From Bacteroidota bacterium (lineage in GTDB: Bacteria > Bacteroidota > Bacteroidia > Sphingobacteriales > Sphingobacteriaceae), in assembly GCA_013288485.1 (NCBI GenBank), contig JABDBW010000027.1, forward strand, positions 1-32,068: a stretch of DNA of 32,068 nt, written 5' to 3'. Under the pieces are notes generated by a model. The model saw only the letters and a list, made by a program, of their open reading frames with translations, made no database searches and had not been told where the DNA came from. Numbering within the stretch: the first letter of the stretch is position 1; each line of letters opens with the position of its first letter. This document shows positions 8,679 through 15,656 of this stretch, piece after piece. The translations under genes were made by a program, and so were the position numbers.

Positions 8679-10481
8679 ATGAAAAGAATATTGGCTTATA
8701 TTTTTCTGGTTGCCATAAGTTGTTCCAAACTGTTGGCGCAAAGCGATGAATTGCTGCTGGCAAAGCAATATAACGCCAATGGGGAGCATGAAAAAGCGCT
8801 CGAAATATATCAAAAATTGTATAAGCAGGATAATGACACTTACTATAAAGAATATGTAAGCACATTGATAGCGATCAAAAAATTTGATGATGCGGAAAAC
8901 ATAACCAAAAAAATAATACGAAAACACCCTAATGCCACCGAGTATGTTATCACTTTAGGGGCCATTTACACCCAGCATGGCGGTGTTGATAAAGCTAATG
9001 CCTTGTACGACGGTCTGATTAAAAGCCTGCCTGCCAATCAGAACGCGATTGCCACACTCGCTTCCCAGTTTTACCAGGGCTTGAACCCTGATTATGCGAT
9101 AAAAACTTTTTTGCAGGGCCGCAAATTATTGCATGATGATAATCAGTTTGCGTATGAACTTATAACACTTTACCGTTTTAAAAGAAATAAAGTTGCCCTG
9201 ATCGAGGAGTATTTAAACATACTACCCGCAAATAACAGTTTTCTGAACCAGGCCGAAAATTCGCTCGCCACTCTATTTGAAGGTGATGCTGATTATGATA
9301 CTTTACGGGTAGCTTTATTAAAACGGATACAAAAATATCCACAGGAAACCGTTTTTGTTAATTTTTTAACCTGGCAATTTTTACAGCAAAAAGATTTTGA
9401 CCAGGCGTTAAACCAAGCCCTCGCATTAAGCAGAAGGACCAATGACGATGGCGGCGATATTTTTGAACTATGCCGCACACTGGTTGCCAATGAGGCCTAT
9501 GACACGGCCATACGCGGGTATGACTACCTTATAAGCAAGGGGAAGGGGCAGCCATTTTATATAACGGCAAAAATTGAGTTAATAAACACTAAAAACTTAA
9601 AGGTAACATCAGGAAAATATGTACAAAGCGACCTTGTAGACCTTGAAAAAAACTATACAGACCTCATAGCTGAATTTGGCAGCAATAGTTCAACCGCTTT
9701 TGCCCTGCAAAAACTGGCCAACCTACAGACTTTTAAATTGCATAAATTAAATGAGGCGCAAAAAGTGCTGGAAGACGCTATAAAAATACCCGATATGCCG
9801 GCCAATTTGCGCGCCGCGTGTAAACTCGACCTGGGCGATGTATACTTATTAAATAACCAGCCCTGGGAAGCCACACTGCTGTATAGCCAGGTAGAAAAGG
9901 ATTATCCCAATACTACTATAGGGCAGGATGCTAAATTCAGAAATGCTAAATTTGCTTATTATACCGGCGATTTTACCTGGGCCAAGGGGCAGCTTGATGT
10001 TTTAAAAGCGGCAACATCACAATTGATAGCTAACGACGCGCTTAACCTATCGCTCTTAATTGCTGATAATGTAGCTGTTGATACCAGCGGTAGCGCATTG
10101 AAAATGTATGCCCGCGCAGATCTGCAAATATTTGCTGAACAACAGGAAAAAGCCATACAGGTTTTGGATAGCATTAACATCAAGTTCCCGAACAATACGT
10201 TGAGCGATGATATTTTAATGGCGAAAGCGCGTATAGCGATACAACAAAAAAATTATGCTGATGCCATGGCCGACCTTAAAAAAATAATAGCTGAGCACCC
10301 CGCCGATCTGTGGGCTGATGATGCTGTTTTTATGATCGGCGATATTTATGAAAATCAGCTCGCTGACAAAGAGCAGGCTAAAATTTATTATCAAAAAATA
10401 ATAACCGATTACCCCGGCAGTTTATGGATAAATGAAGCACGCAAGCGATTTAGAAAATTACGCGGCGATAGTGCATCCTGA
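8679..10481 (+). CDS. Secreted tetratricopeptide-repeat protein
   Basis: 600 residues beginning with a signal peptide (MKRILAYIFLVAISCSK) most likely cleaved after LLA, before QSDE; the Cys at 15 makes a lipoprotein a weaker alternative. TPR-like helical pairs run through most of the length: clear units lie near residues 23-60 (AKQYNANGEHEKALEIYQKL), 60-130, 310-400 and again in the last 110 residues (YADAMADLKKIIAEHP, KEQAKIYYQKIITDYPGS). The C-terminal part resembles the TPR regions of BamD/YbgF-type periplasmic proteins. TPR proteins act as scaffolds, and no catalytic domain is visible. It stands first in a rightward group with a DUF4286 gene 45 bases downstream. Its specific partner is unknown. 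Confidence 0.85.
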   Translation: MKRILAYIFLVAISCSKLLAQSDELLLAKQYNANGEHEKALEIYQKLYKQDNDTYYKEYVSTLIAIKKFDDAENITKKIIRKHPNATEYVITLGAIYTQHGGVDKANALYDGLIKSLPANQNAIATLASQFYQGLNPDYAIKTFLQGRKLLHDDNQFAYELITLYRFKRNKVALIEEYLNILPANNSFLNQAENSLATLFEGDADYDTLRVALLKRIQKYPQETVFVNFLTWQFLQQKDFDQALNQALALSRRTNDDGGDIFELCRTLVANEAYDTAIRGYDYLISKGKGQPFYITAKIELINTKNLKVTSGKYVQSDLVDLEKNYTDLIAEFGSNSSTAFALQKLANLQTFKLHKLNEAQKVLEDAIKIPDMPANLRAACKLDLGDVYLLNNQPWEATLLYSQVEKDYPNTTIGQDAKFRNAKFAYYTGDFTWAKGQLDVLKAATSQLIANDALNLSLLIADNVAVDTSGSALKMYARADLQIFAEQQEKAIQVLDSINIKFPNNTLSDDILMAKARIAIQQKNYADAMADLKKIIAEHPADLWADDAVFMIGDIYENQLADKEQAKIYYQKIITDYPGSLWINEARKRFRKLRGDSAS

Positions 10482-10514
10482 TCAAAACCTGTTAGTTCCT
10501 GTTATCTTAATTTG

Positions 10515-10522
10515 TATTTTTG
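10515..10522 (+). promoter_or_regulatory. Putative Bacteroidota -7 promoter box TATTTTTG
   Basis: The octamer matches the Bacteroidota sigma-70-type consensus TAnnTTTG. It ends only 4 bases before the ATG at 10527, so a transcript starting a few bases downstream would be leaderless or nearly so. I see no good TTG -33 element at 17-23 bases upstream, so confidence is limited. Confidence 0.4.
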
Positions 10523-10526
10523 CGGC

Positions 10527-10829
10527 ATGATCATATATAATGAAACCATAATTGTGGATGAAGCCATCCATAAACAATGGTTAAGCTGGATGCAAAGCGA
10601 ATACATCCCGATGGTGATGAATACCGGTTATTTTAAGTCGTACAATATATTGAACGTTATCGATTCGCCCAATGATGGCGTTACCTATTGTATTCAATAC
10701 CTGGCGGATAAATTGGAAAACTTTAAGCAATTTAATGATAAACACCTGCAAGCTTTACAGGCTATTCATCAGCAGCGTTTCGAAAACCAGTTGGTGCTAT
10801 TTAATACTTTAATGCAAACCGTACACTAA
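10527..10829 (+). CDS. DUF4286 family small protein
   Basis: 100 residues starting MIIYNETIIVDEAIHKQWL, with WMQSEYIPMVMNTGYF following; this pattern is typical of the DUF4286 family found across Bacteroidota, whose function is unknown. A fold related to ferredoxin-like or antibiotic-biosynthesis-monooxygenase domains is plausible but not shown by the sequence. I chose the ATG at 10527 over an in-frame TTG at 10512 because family members begin at this MIIYN and because a -7 promoter box occupies 10515-10522. There is no signal peptide, so it should be cytoplasmic. The RmlC gene starts 3 bases after its stop, so the two are probably co-transcribed. Confidence 0.82.
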   Translation: MIIYNETIIVDEAIHKQWLSWMQSEYIPMVMNTGYFKSYNILNVIDSPNDGVTYCIQYLADKLENFKQFNDKHLQALQAIHQQRFENQLVLFNTLMQTVH

Positions 10830-10832
10830 AAA

Positions 10833-11381
10833 ATGAAAATTACAGAAACCAGTATTAAGGGGTTAATAATAATTGAACCGCAGGTATTTAAAGATGGCCG
10901 CGGGTATTTTTTTGAGAGCTATAGTAAAGCAAAATTTGCCGCTTCGGGAATAAATATTGATTTTTTACAAGACAATCAATCTCTTTCACAAAAAGGCACC
11001 ATACGGGGCTTGCACGCGCAATCTGCACCACATGCGCAGACCAAGTTAGTACGTGTAATAAGGGGCAGCGTTTTGGATGTAGCGATAGATGTTCGTAAAG
11101 ACTCGCCCACCTATGGAAAATATGAAGCCATTGAACTAAGCGGCAATAACCAGTTACAACTGTTAATTCCCGAAGGATTTTTGCATGGTTTTGCCACGCT
11201 GGAGGATGATACCATTTTTACCTACAAAGTAAATAACTACTATAGCAAAGAATGCGAGGTCGGTGTAATATGGAACGACCCTGTATTGGCTATAAACTGG
11301 GGCATAGCCGAACAGGATGCATTAATATCGCCAAAGGATGTGGTATTGCCTGAGTTTAGCGAATTCGTGAATCCATTTTAA
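10833..11381 (+). CDS. rfbC: dTDP-4-dehydrorhamnose 3,5-epimerase (RmlC)
   Basis: 182 residues, the normal length for RmlC, which epimerises C3 and C5 of dTDP-4-keto-6-deoxyglucose on the way to dTDP-L-rhamnose for surface polysaccharides. Family landmarks are intact: FFESY near 26-30, TIRGLH with H61, TKLVRV with K71, PEGFLHGF with H118, Y131 in FTYK, WNDP at 147-150 and D169 in SPKD, corresponding to the catalytic His/Lys/Tyr/Asp set of known RmlC enzymes. The usual partners RmlA, RmlB and RmlD are not in the window, so this copy is separated from a complete rhamnose operon. It is cytoplasmic, with no signal sequence, and follows the DUF4286 gene by 3 bases. Confidence 0.93.
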   Translation: MKITETSIKGLIIIEPQVFKDGRGYFFESYSKAKFAASGINIDFLQDNQSLSQKGTIRGLHAQSAPHAQTKLVRVIRGSVLDVAIDVRKDSPTYGKYEAIELSGNNQLQLLIPEGFLHGFATLEDDTIFTYKVNNYYSKECEVGVIWNDPVLAINWGIAEQDALISPKDVVLPEFSEFVNPF

Positions 11382-11412
11382 GTCCTTAAGCCTTCTGTTT
11401 CGGGATGATGGG

Positions 11413-11629
11413 GTGATTCACAAAATAGTGAATCAGATGAATCACCTGAATCACTTTTTGCCTTTAAGTTACTGTAAATTAGCATTGTACAGAAACGGAG
11501 TGAATCACCCTGAATCAGTACAAATACTTTATATAACGCAGTTTAAAAATTGCAAATAAGATACTTAAAGAAATTTACTAAAATTTCAAAAAACCTGGTG
11601 AATCACTTTTTTGAATCAGCTGTGAATCA
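11413..11629. repeat. Array of nine TGAATCA heptamers between convergent genes
   Basis: The heptamer occurs directly at 11429, 11438, 11447, 11501, 11511, 11599, 11612 and 11623, and once inverted (TGATTCA) at 11414. The three at 11429-11453 follow each other at an exact 9-base period; the pair at 11501/11511 is 10 apart, and the last three are 13 and 11 apart. The inverted copy and its neighbour form an 8-base-pair hairpin, TGATTCAC (11414-11421) with GTGAATCA (11428-11435), and a 6-base loop. The element fills the 257-base gap between rfbC and the OmpA gene; no gene is visible in it. It may be a clustered protein-binding site or a degenerate mobile repeat, or it may mark mRNA ends. Confidence 0.8.
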
Positions 11630-11638
11630 CTCTTAAAT

Positions 11639-12508
11639 TTACTTCGTTATCAAATTATACAACTCATCTAATTTAGGACTAAGCACAATCTCTATCCTTC
11701 GGTTTTTAGTGCGTGCCTCGGCATTGTCGGCAGCATCAATAGGCTGGTATTCGCTTTTACCGGTGGCTGTTAACCTGTGAGGGTCAATTTTTTCAACTTC
11801 GGTCAAATACCGGGTAACTGATGTGGCGCGCAAAACGCTCAAATCCCAGTTATCTTTTATTTGGCCAAGGTTAATAACCTTTTTATCATCCGTATGGCCC
11901 TCAACAGCCATGTTAATGTCTGGCTCTTTATTCAATACCGCGGCTAATTGTTTTAACGCGGCTTTACCATGCTCATCAATAACAATACTACCCGATGGGA
12001 ACAATAATTTATCGGTTAATGAAACATAAACCTTACCATTCCTTATATCAACCGTTAAACCATTTTGCTGAAAGCCAAGCAACGCTTTTTGCAGTTTCTC
12101 TTTTAAAGCGTTGGTAGCCGCATCGCGTTTACGCAATATATCTTCCACTTCTTTTAAACGCTGTTCTCTTTTTTGCAGATCGCTTGATAACTGGCTTACC
12201 TTTGAGGAGGCTGAACCAAAGTTGGTATTTAAGGCGTCGTAATTACCCTTTAAAACATCGTAGTTGTTTTTTAATGTGGCGTAACTTGCCTGTTGGTCGG
12301 CCAGGTCATGCCTTAAGCCTGCGAGTTCGCGGTGCAGCCGCGCCGTATCAGCCTGCAATTGTGCTACCTGCGTTTCTAAATTACTGCTGCGGGTAAAGAG
12401 CGAGTCGCGCTGGGTAAGCATTGCTTTATATTTTTTAGTAGATAATACCACGCATGAGTGCAGGGTTATACCTAAAAGTGCAGCGAATAAAAAAAGCTTT
12501 ATTTTCAT
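11639..12508 (-). CDS. OmpA-family outer-membrane lipoprotein with coiled coil
   Basis: 289 residues. A lipoprotein signal ends in L16-H-S-C19. Residues about 33-140 are a long heptad-rich coiled coil (KTLKNNYDVLKGNYDAL and similar). The C-terminal OmpA-like peptidoglycan-binding domain covers about 150-282, with VEGHTDD, the NWDLSVLRATSVTRYL helix, TATGKSEYQPI and the terminal NRRIEIVL containing the conserved Arg. Such proteins tether the outer membrane to peptidoglycan. It is the last gene of a three-gene leftward group, 17 bases after the DUF2461 gene, and its 3' end faces the TGAATCA repeat region. Confidence 0.92.
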   Translation of the reverse strand: MKIKLFLFAALLGITLHSCVVLSTKKYKAMLTQRDSLFTRSSNLETQVAQLQADTARLHRELAGLRHDLADQQASYATLKNNYDVLKGNYDALNTNFGSASSKVSQLSSDLQKREQRLKEVEDILRKRDAATNALKEKLQKALLGFQQNGLTVDIRNGKVYVSLTDKLLFPSGSIVIDEHGKAALKQLAAVLNKEPDINMAVEGHTDDKKVINLGQIKDNWDLSVLRATSVTRYLTEVEKIDPHRLTATGKSEYQPIDAADNAEARTKNRRIEIVLSPKLDELYNLITK

Positions 12509-12525
12509 GATAGAGGGGTTATATG

Positions 12526-13188
12526 TTAAACAATCGCGTTTCGTAAAAAAACATTAAGCGGGTATATTTTACTGCATATTAACGCTATATTTTCGGCGGC
12601 ATTGCTGCTTAATATTTCTTTATCCTTTATTTGGTGCATCACAATAAAGCTTTTCAGCTTTAACAATTCAATATTTTCATTATCGGCGCTATAATCGCGG
12701 GGTATGGTTTTTAACTGGTCCTGGCTGCGAAACTCGCCAAACAGCTTTACAAATTCGGCATCGTCAATTATTGCTTTCAAATCCTTGGCATTATAATCAA
12801 TTTCCTGCCGTATAGCTTTTAAATGCGCGGCCTCGGGCATCCAGTAACCTCCTGCCATGAACGATTTACCGGGCTGGATGTGTAAATAATATTCTGCTCC
12901 CCCGGCTTTTGTACCGGATGTGGGTATGCTTACGCCAAAATTATTTTTATAAGGTGTTTTGTTTTTACTAAATCGTATATCACGGTAAATACGCATCACA
13001 CATTTTTTGGGGTCAAGCTCGGCCGACACTCCAGGGTCAAGTTTATGCACCAGTTTTAACAGTTCGCCCGCAAACTCAATTACATTTTCGCGGGCAGTGT
13101 CATGGCGCTCTTTGTTGGCCATAAACCATTCGCGGTTGTTATTTTCAACAAGCTCCTTTAAAAAATTAAGTGTTTGCTGTTGTATCAT
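12526..13188 (-). CDS. TIGR02453/DUF2461 family protein
   Basis: 220 residues with the family signature at the N-terminus (TLNFLKELVENNNREWFMANKE), then KCVMRIYRDIRFSKNKTPYKNNFG and a segment YYLHIQPGKSFMAGGYW. This matches the DUF2461/TIGR02453 family, widespread in bacteria and fungi and of unknown biochemical function. There is no signal or membrane segment. The ATG at 13188 lies inside the end of the DUF983 gene, a 23-base overlap that suggests translational coupling. No catalytic residues are established for the family. Confidence 0.9.
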   Translation of the reverse strand: MIQQQTLNFLKELVENNNREWFMANKERHDTARENVIEFAGELLKLVHKLDPGVSAELDPKKCVMRIYRDIRFSKNKTPYKNNFGVSIPTSGTKAGGAEYYLHIQPGKSFMAGGYWMPEAAHLKAIRQEIDYNAKDLKAIIDDAEFVKLFGEFRSQDQLKTIPRDYSADNENIELLKLKSFIVMHQIKDKEILSSNAAENIALICSKIYPLNVFLRNAIV

Positions 13189-13573
13189 CTACATCTAAAT
13201 AAGGCTGATAATGTATTTTAGGCGATAACCAGTATAAAAGCAATACCCTCGAAGTTCTGAAAATTACCGGGGCCAGCAAAAAACATCCGCCAATAATTAC
13301 TCCCGTGTACAACCACGGCGAGGTGGTATTGTTTGTTACCAGGTAAGTGATAAGGGCAAAGGCGCATGAGGCGCCTACATTTAAGGCATAGCTTACATAC
13401 ATAGCCGCGTAAAAATATCCGGGTTCAATTTCAAAGTGCATACCGCACCGGGGGCAATCCTCGTTAATTTTATTGGTTGCTAAACTGTATACATTACCGC
13501 TAAACATATCGCCCCGGCGGCAGCGCGGGCATTTGGCATGTAACATTGCCCATATTTTGGAAGTAGCAGCCAT
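13166..13573 (-). CDS. DUF983 small membrane protein with zinc-ribbon cysteines
   Basis: 135 residues. The N-terminal part has two CPRC motifs (KCPRCRRGDMF near 14-24 and CPRCGMHFEIEPGYFY near 39-54), which would hold one zinc. Two membrane segments follow (about 55-80 and 87-115). This is the DUF983 family, conserved in Bacteroidota and Alphaproteobacteria and often found close to cytochrome oxidase genes, as here, although the gap of 36 bases to the 91-residue gene leaves room for either read-through or a separate promoter. The function is not established. A cytoplasmic zinc ribbon with two helices is what the sequence supports. Confidence 0.88.
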   Translation of the reverse strand: MAATSKIWAMLHAKCPRCRRGDMFSGNVYSLATNKINEDCPRCGMHFEIEPGYFYAAMYVSYALNVGASCAFALITYLVTNNTTSPWLYTGVIIGGCFLLAPVIFRTSRVLLLYWLSPKIHYQPYLDVDDTTANT

Positions 13574-13609
13574 TTTATAAATTAATACCGCAGAACGGCC
13601 CGGATAAGT

Positions 13610-13885
13610 TTAGTTTAAATGAAGTTTCTCGTCGCGCATGTTGATGTTCACATTTTTGCGGCGATATTTTTTATACCAGATAAAGGCTATAGCGGCAACT
13701 GCCAGGTATGGAGCAGCAAGTAAATATAGTATGCCATTATTTAAGCCATTGGTTGTAGTATTGCCGTTTTTCGCGTTTGATTCGACCGCTGTTGTGCACA
13801 TGGCGCATTGTGCCCTTACTGGTTCAATACTGTATATTAGTATACCTGTAACCAAAAGTATCAATCCTATTTTTAGCGCTTTCAT
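13610..13885 (-). CDS. Small exported CxxC membrane protein next to the oxidase genes
   Basis: 91 residues. An N-terminal hydrophobic signal (MKALKIGLILLVTGILIYS) is followed by RAQCAMCTTAVESN, so cleavage after RAQ or RA would put the CAMC pair at the mature N-terminus. A second hydrophobic segment (GILYLLAAPYLAVAAIAFIWY, about 51-70) anchors the protein, and a basic tail follows. I do not recognise a named family; proteins of this build are common next to cytochrome oxidase operons in Bacteroidota. The CxxC placed outside the membrane could bind copper or be redox-active, which is inference. A -7 box lies 5 bases upstream of its ATG, so it may have its own promoter. The DUF420 gene ends 25 bases upstream of its start. 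Confidence 0.72.
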   Translation of the reverse strand: MKALKIGLILLVTGILIYSIEPVRAQCAMCTTAVESNAKNGNTTTNGLNNGILYLLAAPYLAVAAIAFIWYKKYRRKNVNINMRDEKLHLN

Positions 13886-13890
13886 CTTTG

Positions 13891-13898
13891 CAAAATTA
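13891..13898 (-). promoter_or_regulatory. Putative -7 promoter box TAATTTTG (minus strand)
   Basis: On the minus strand TAATTTTG matches TAnnTTTG and ends 5 bases before the ATG (complement at 13883-13885) of the 91-residue CxxC protein gene. It lies in the 25-base gap after the DUF420 gene and would be an internal promoter giving a near-leaderless transcript. No clear TTG -33 element is seen at the right distance. Confidence 0.35.
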
Positions 13899-13910
13899 AC
13901 TAATTATTAA

Positions 13911-14486
13911 TTAGAAACGGTAATAAGGCGAGATAAGTATATACACAATTACACCCGTAACGGTCACATAAAACCATATGGGGAATGCCCAGCGCACCAG
14001 TTTTTTATGCTTTTCAACCTGCATTTGCAAGCCTCTGTAGAAACTTAATAAAATAAGTGGAAGCACAGCCGCTGCCAAAATAATATGTGAAATTAAAATA
14101 GCTAAGTAAACAATACGCGTTCCGCCAACGGCATCGAGTTCCATAGGCGACAATTTACCGTCGCCATCCAGATCGCCGTATACGGTTTCTGTCTTCATCA
14201 GGTAATGAAACGTGATATAAGAAATAAGAAATAGTGATGATAGGCAAAAAGCTAATATGTTAACACGCTTATGCCAGGTAACATTACCATGCATTATGAG
14301 GTACAATGATATTAGCAAAAGTATACTGCAGGTGCCATTTAATATAGCATTAAGCAAGGGCAGGTAAGGAGTAAAAGAAGGCGTTACATCAGGAACGGGC
14401 AATATCTTCCTGTTAAGAATTAATACCACAGCGAATACAAATACAGATACCGCGGCTATAAAACGAAATATATATTTATCAGTCAT
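13911..14486 (-). CDS. DUF420 membrane protein (oxidase assembly, CtaM/YozB-like) with an EF-hand loop
   Basis: 191 residues with five predicted helices (about 7-24, 41-65, 75-95, 124-148 and 166-188) and conserved His residues (H66, H72, H94, H134). The DUF420 family includes CtaM of Staphylococcus aureus, required for aa3-type oxidase activity, so an assembly role fits the location at the end of the oxidase cluster. Unusual is the loop between helices 3 and 4: D105-L-D107-G-D109-G-K-L-S-P-M-E116 (bases 14139-14174), which fits the 12-residue EF-hand loop consensus at positions 1, 3, 5, 6, 8, 9 and 12. Charge distribution places this loop in the periplasm. Calcium binding is predicted from the motif only. 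The gene follows sco after a 104-base gap containing an inverted repeat. Confidence 0.85.
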   Translation of the reverse strand: MTDKYIFRFIAAVSVFVFAVVLILNRKILPVPDVTPSFTPYLPLLNAILNGTCSILLLISLYLIMHGNVTWHKRVNILAFCLSSLFLISYITFHYLMKTETVYGDLDGDGKLSPMELDAVGGTRIVYLAILISHIILAAAVLPLILLSFYRGLQMQVEKHKKLVRWAFPIWFYVTVTGVIVYILISPYYRF

Positions 14487-14497
14487 TTCTTTGAAAG

Positions 14498-14588
14498 TCA
14501 GGAATCAAGATGCAAGAATCAAGACCCAATCTGCTTTTATTTTATCCCCGGCTCACCTTTCTCTTGATTCTTGACTCTTGCTTCTTGA
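14498..14588. repeat. Imperfect inverted repeat built from ATCAAGA units
   Basis: Arms of 27 bases at 14498-14524 and 14562-14588 pair at 23 of 27 positions across a 37-base loop. The left arm itself contains AATCAAGA, GCAAGA and AATCAAGA in tandem, so the repeat is both direct and inverted. It fills the gap between the sco stop (14591) and the DUF420 start (14486), both on the minus strand. There is no T-run after the stem on the minus strand, so it is not a standard intrinsic terminator. Confidence 0.75.
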
Positions 14589-14590
14589 AT

Positions 14591-15292
14591 CTAATACAAA
14601 GGTTTATCATTCTTCCTCAATTCTTCTGCTATCAGCACTTTAATTTCATCATTCAATTTGGCTATATCATCGTTTGATGTGCCCGAATAATATCCTCTTA
14701 TGCGTTTTTCCTTATCAATCAGTATCAACTTGTCACTGTATATAAAATCGTCCTCACCAGCCTTAAAAGCGTTAACTAAAAACCCTTGCCGTGCGAGCGG
14801 ATATATCATCGCCGTATCGCCGGTTAAAAACAACCATTTTATACCGGGAGGGTTATATTTTTGCGCGTACTTATTTAATACTACTACCGAGTCTCTTTGC
14901 GGGTCCACAGTAATTGAGGCAAAATAAACCATGGTATTTTTGGTATAATCAGCCAGCAACGCATTAACGTTTTTATTTATGGTATTGCAAACCGAAGGAC
15001 AATTTGTATAAAAAAAACTCGCTACAAATATTTTATTATCAAAGCTCTTTTCGGTTACTACTTCGCCATGCTGGTCATACAATTTAAAAGCGGGCAAATG
15101 ATGGTATATCGTATCCGGTATATCTTTGCCGTTAATTTTATGACTGGTTTTGGCCAACTGTTTGGGTCCGTAAATTGGCAGGGGTTTGTACCTGTTTCTG
15201 CCTTCGGCGGTAAGTAAATAATATAAAAATCCCGGTAACGCTAAAATGAGTACCAGGATCAAAATTTTTTTTACAATACCAATACCCTTCAT
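14591..15292 (-). CDS. SCO1/SenC-family protein with Tyr in place of the copper-ligand His
   Basis: 233 residues with an N-terminal membrane anchor (about 8-27) and a thioredoxin-fold domain outside the membrane. The copper-binding C98-P-S-V-C102 motif is intact and SITVDPQRDS matches the family. The third copper ligand, a conserved His in an xHSxxxxLID context, is replaced: the protein reads F-I-Y185-S-D-K-L-I-L-I-D, codon TAC on the minus strand at 14740-14738. Sco proteins deliver copper to, or reduce, the CuA site of oxidase subunit II, and the location in the oxidase cluster fits. With only the two Cys it might act mainly as a thiol-disulfide reductase or bind copper differently; that is inference. 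Its ATG overlaps the subunit IV stop by one base (TAATG), indicating coupling. Confidence 0.9.
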   Translation of the reverse strand: MKGIGIVKKILILVLILALPGFLYYLLTAEGRNRYKPLPIYGPKQLAKTSHKINGKDIPDTIYHHLPAFKLYDQHGEVVTEKSFDNKIFVASFFYTNCPSVCNTINKNVNALLADYTKNTMVYFASITVDPQRDSVVVLNKYAQKYNPPGIKWLFLTGDTAMIYPLARQGFLVNAFKAGEDDFIYSDKLILIDKEKRIRGYYSGTSNDDIAKLNDEIKVLIAEELRKNDKPLY

Positions 15293-15636
15293 TATCCCCT
15301 CAGGCCAATCCAGTAGTGACTTTCGTTAGTAAGCACCAGGATCAAACCGATAATAAAAAGAATAGGCACCAATATGGCATAAACCAGGGCTACCCTTTCA
15401 AACTTTAAGTGCATAAAATAAGCAACAATATAAAATGCTTTTAACAGGGTTAAAACAATGTATACCGGGTTGGCAATTTTACCTTCCAGTATGCCATGAG
15501 GCACCAGGTAAAGCGCAATTATAAACTCAACGGTAGTAATACCCAGCAATACGAAAAACACGTTCCATATTTTTTTCCTGGTCATTGTATCGTGTTCTCC
15601 ACCTTCGGCGTGAACTTCTGTAGGTTCTGATGACAT
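15292..15636 (-). CDS. Cytochrome c oxidase subunit IV
   Basis: 114 residues with three membrane helices (about 25-45, 52-72 and 80-104) after a short His/Glu-rich cytoplasmic start (EPTEVHAEGGEHDTM). The pattern IANPVYIVLTLLKAFYIVAYFMHLKFE is characteristic of the prokaryotic subunit IV family (CoxD/CtaF/CyoD type), a small non-catalytic subunit of the aa3 oxidase. It lies 20 bases downstream of the subunit III gene and overlaps the sco start by one base, so it is well within the same transcription unit. Confidence 0.9.
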   Translation of the reverse strand: MSSEPTEVHAEGGEHDTMTRKKIWNVFFVLLGITTVEFIIALYLVPHGILEGKIANPVYIVLTLLKAFYIVAYFMHLKFERVALVYAILVPILFIIGLILVLTNESHYWIGLRG

Positions 15637-15656
15637 ATATATCAGTTAAGGTTGTT

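Noticed and set aside
10512-10526. TTG start at 10512 for the DUF4286 protein
   Set aside because: The five extra codons overlap the -7 promoter box and the family begins at the MIIYN encoded at 10527.
11413-11629. CRISPR array
   Set aside because: The repeated unit is only seven bases with spacers of 2-82 bases, and no cas genes are nearby.
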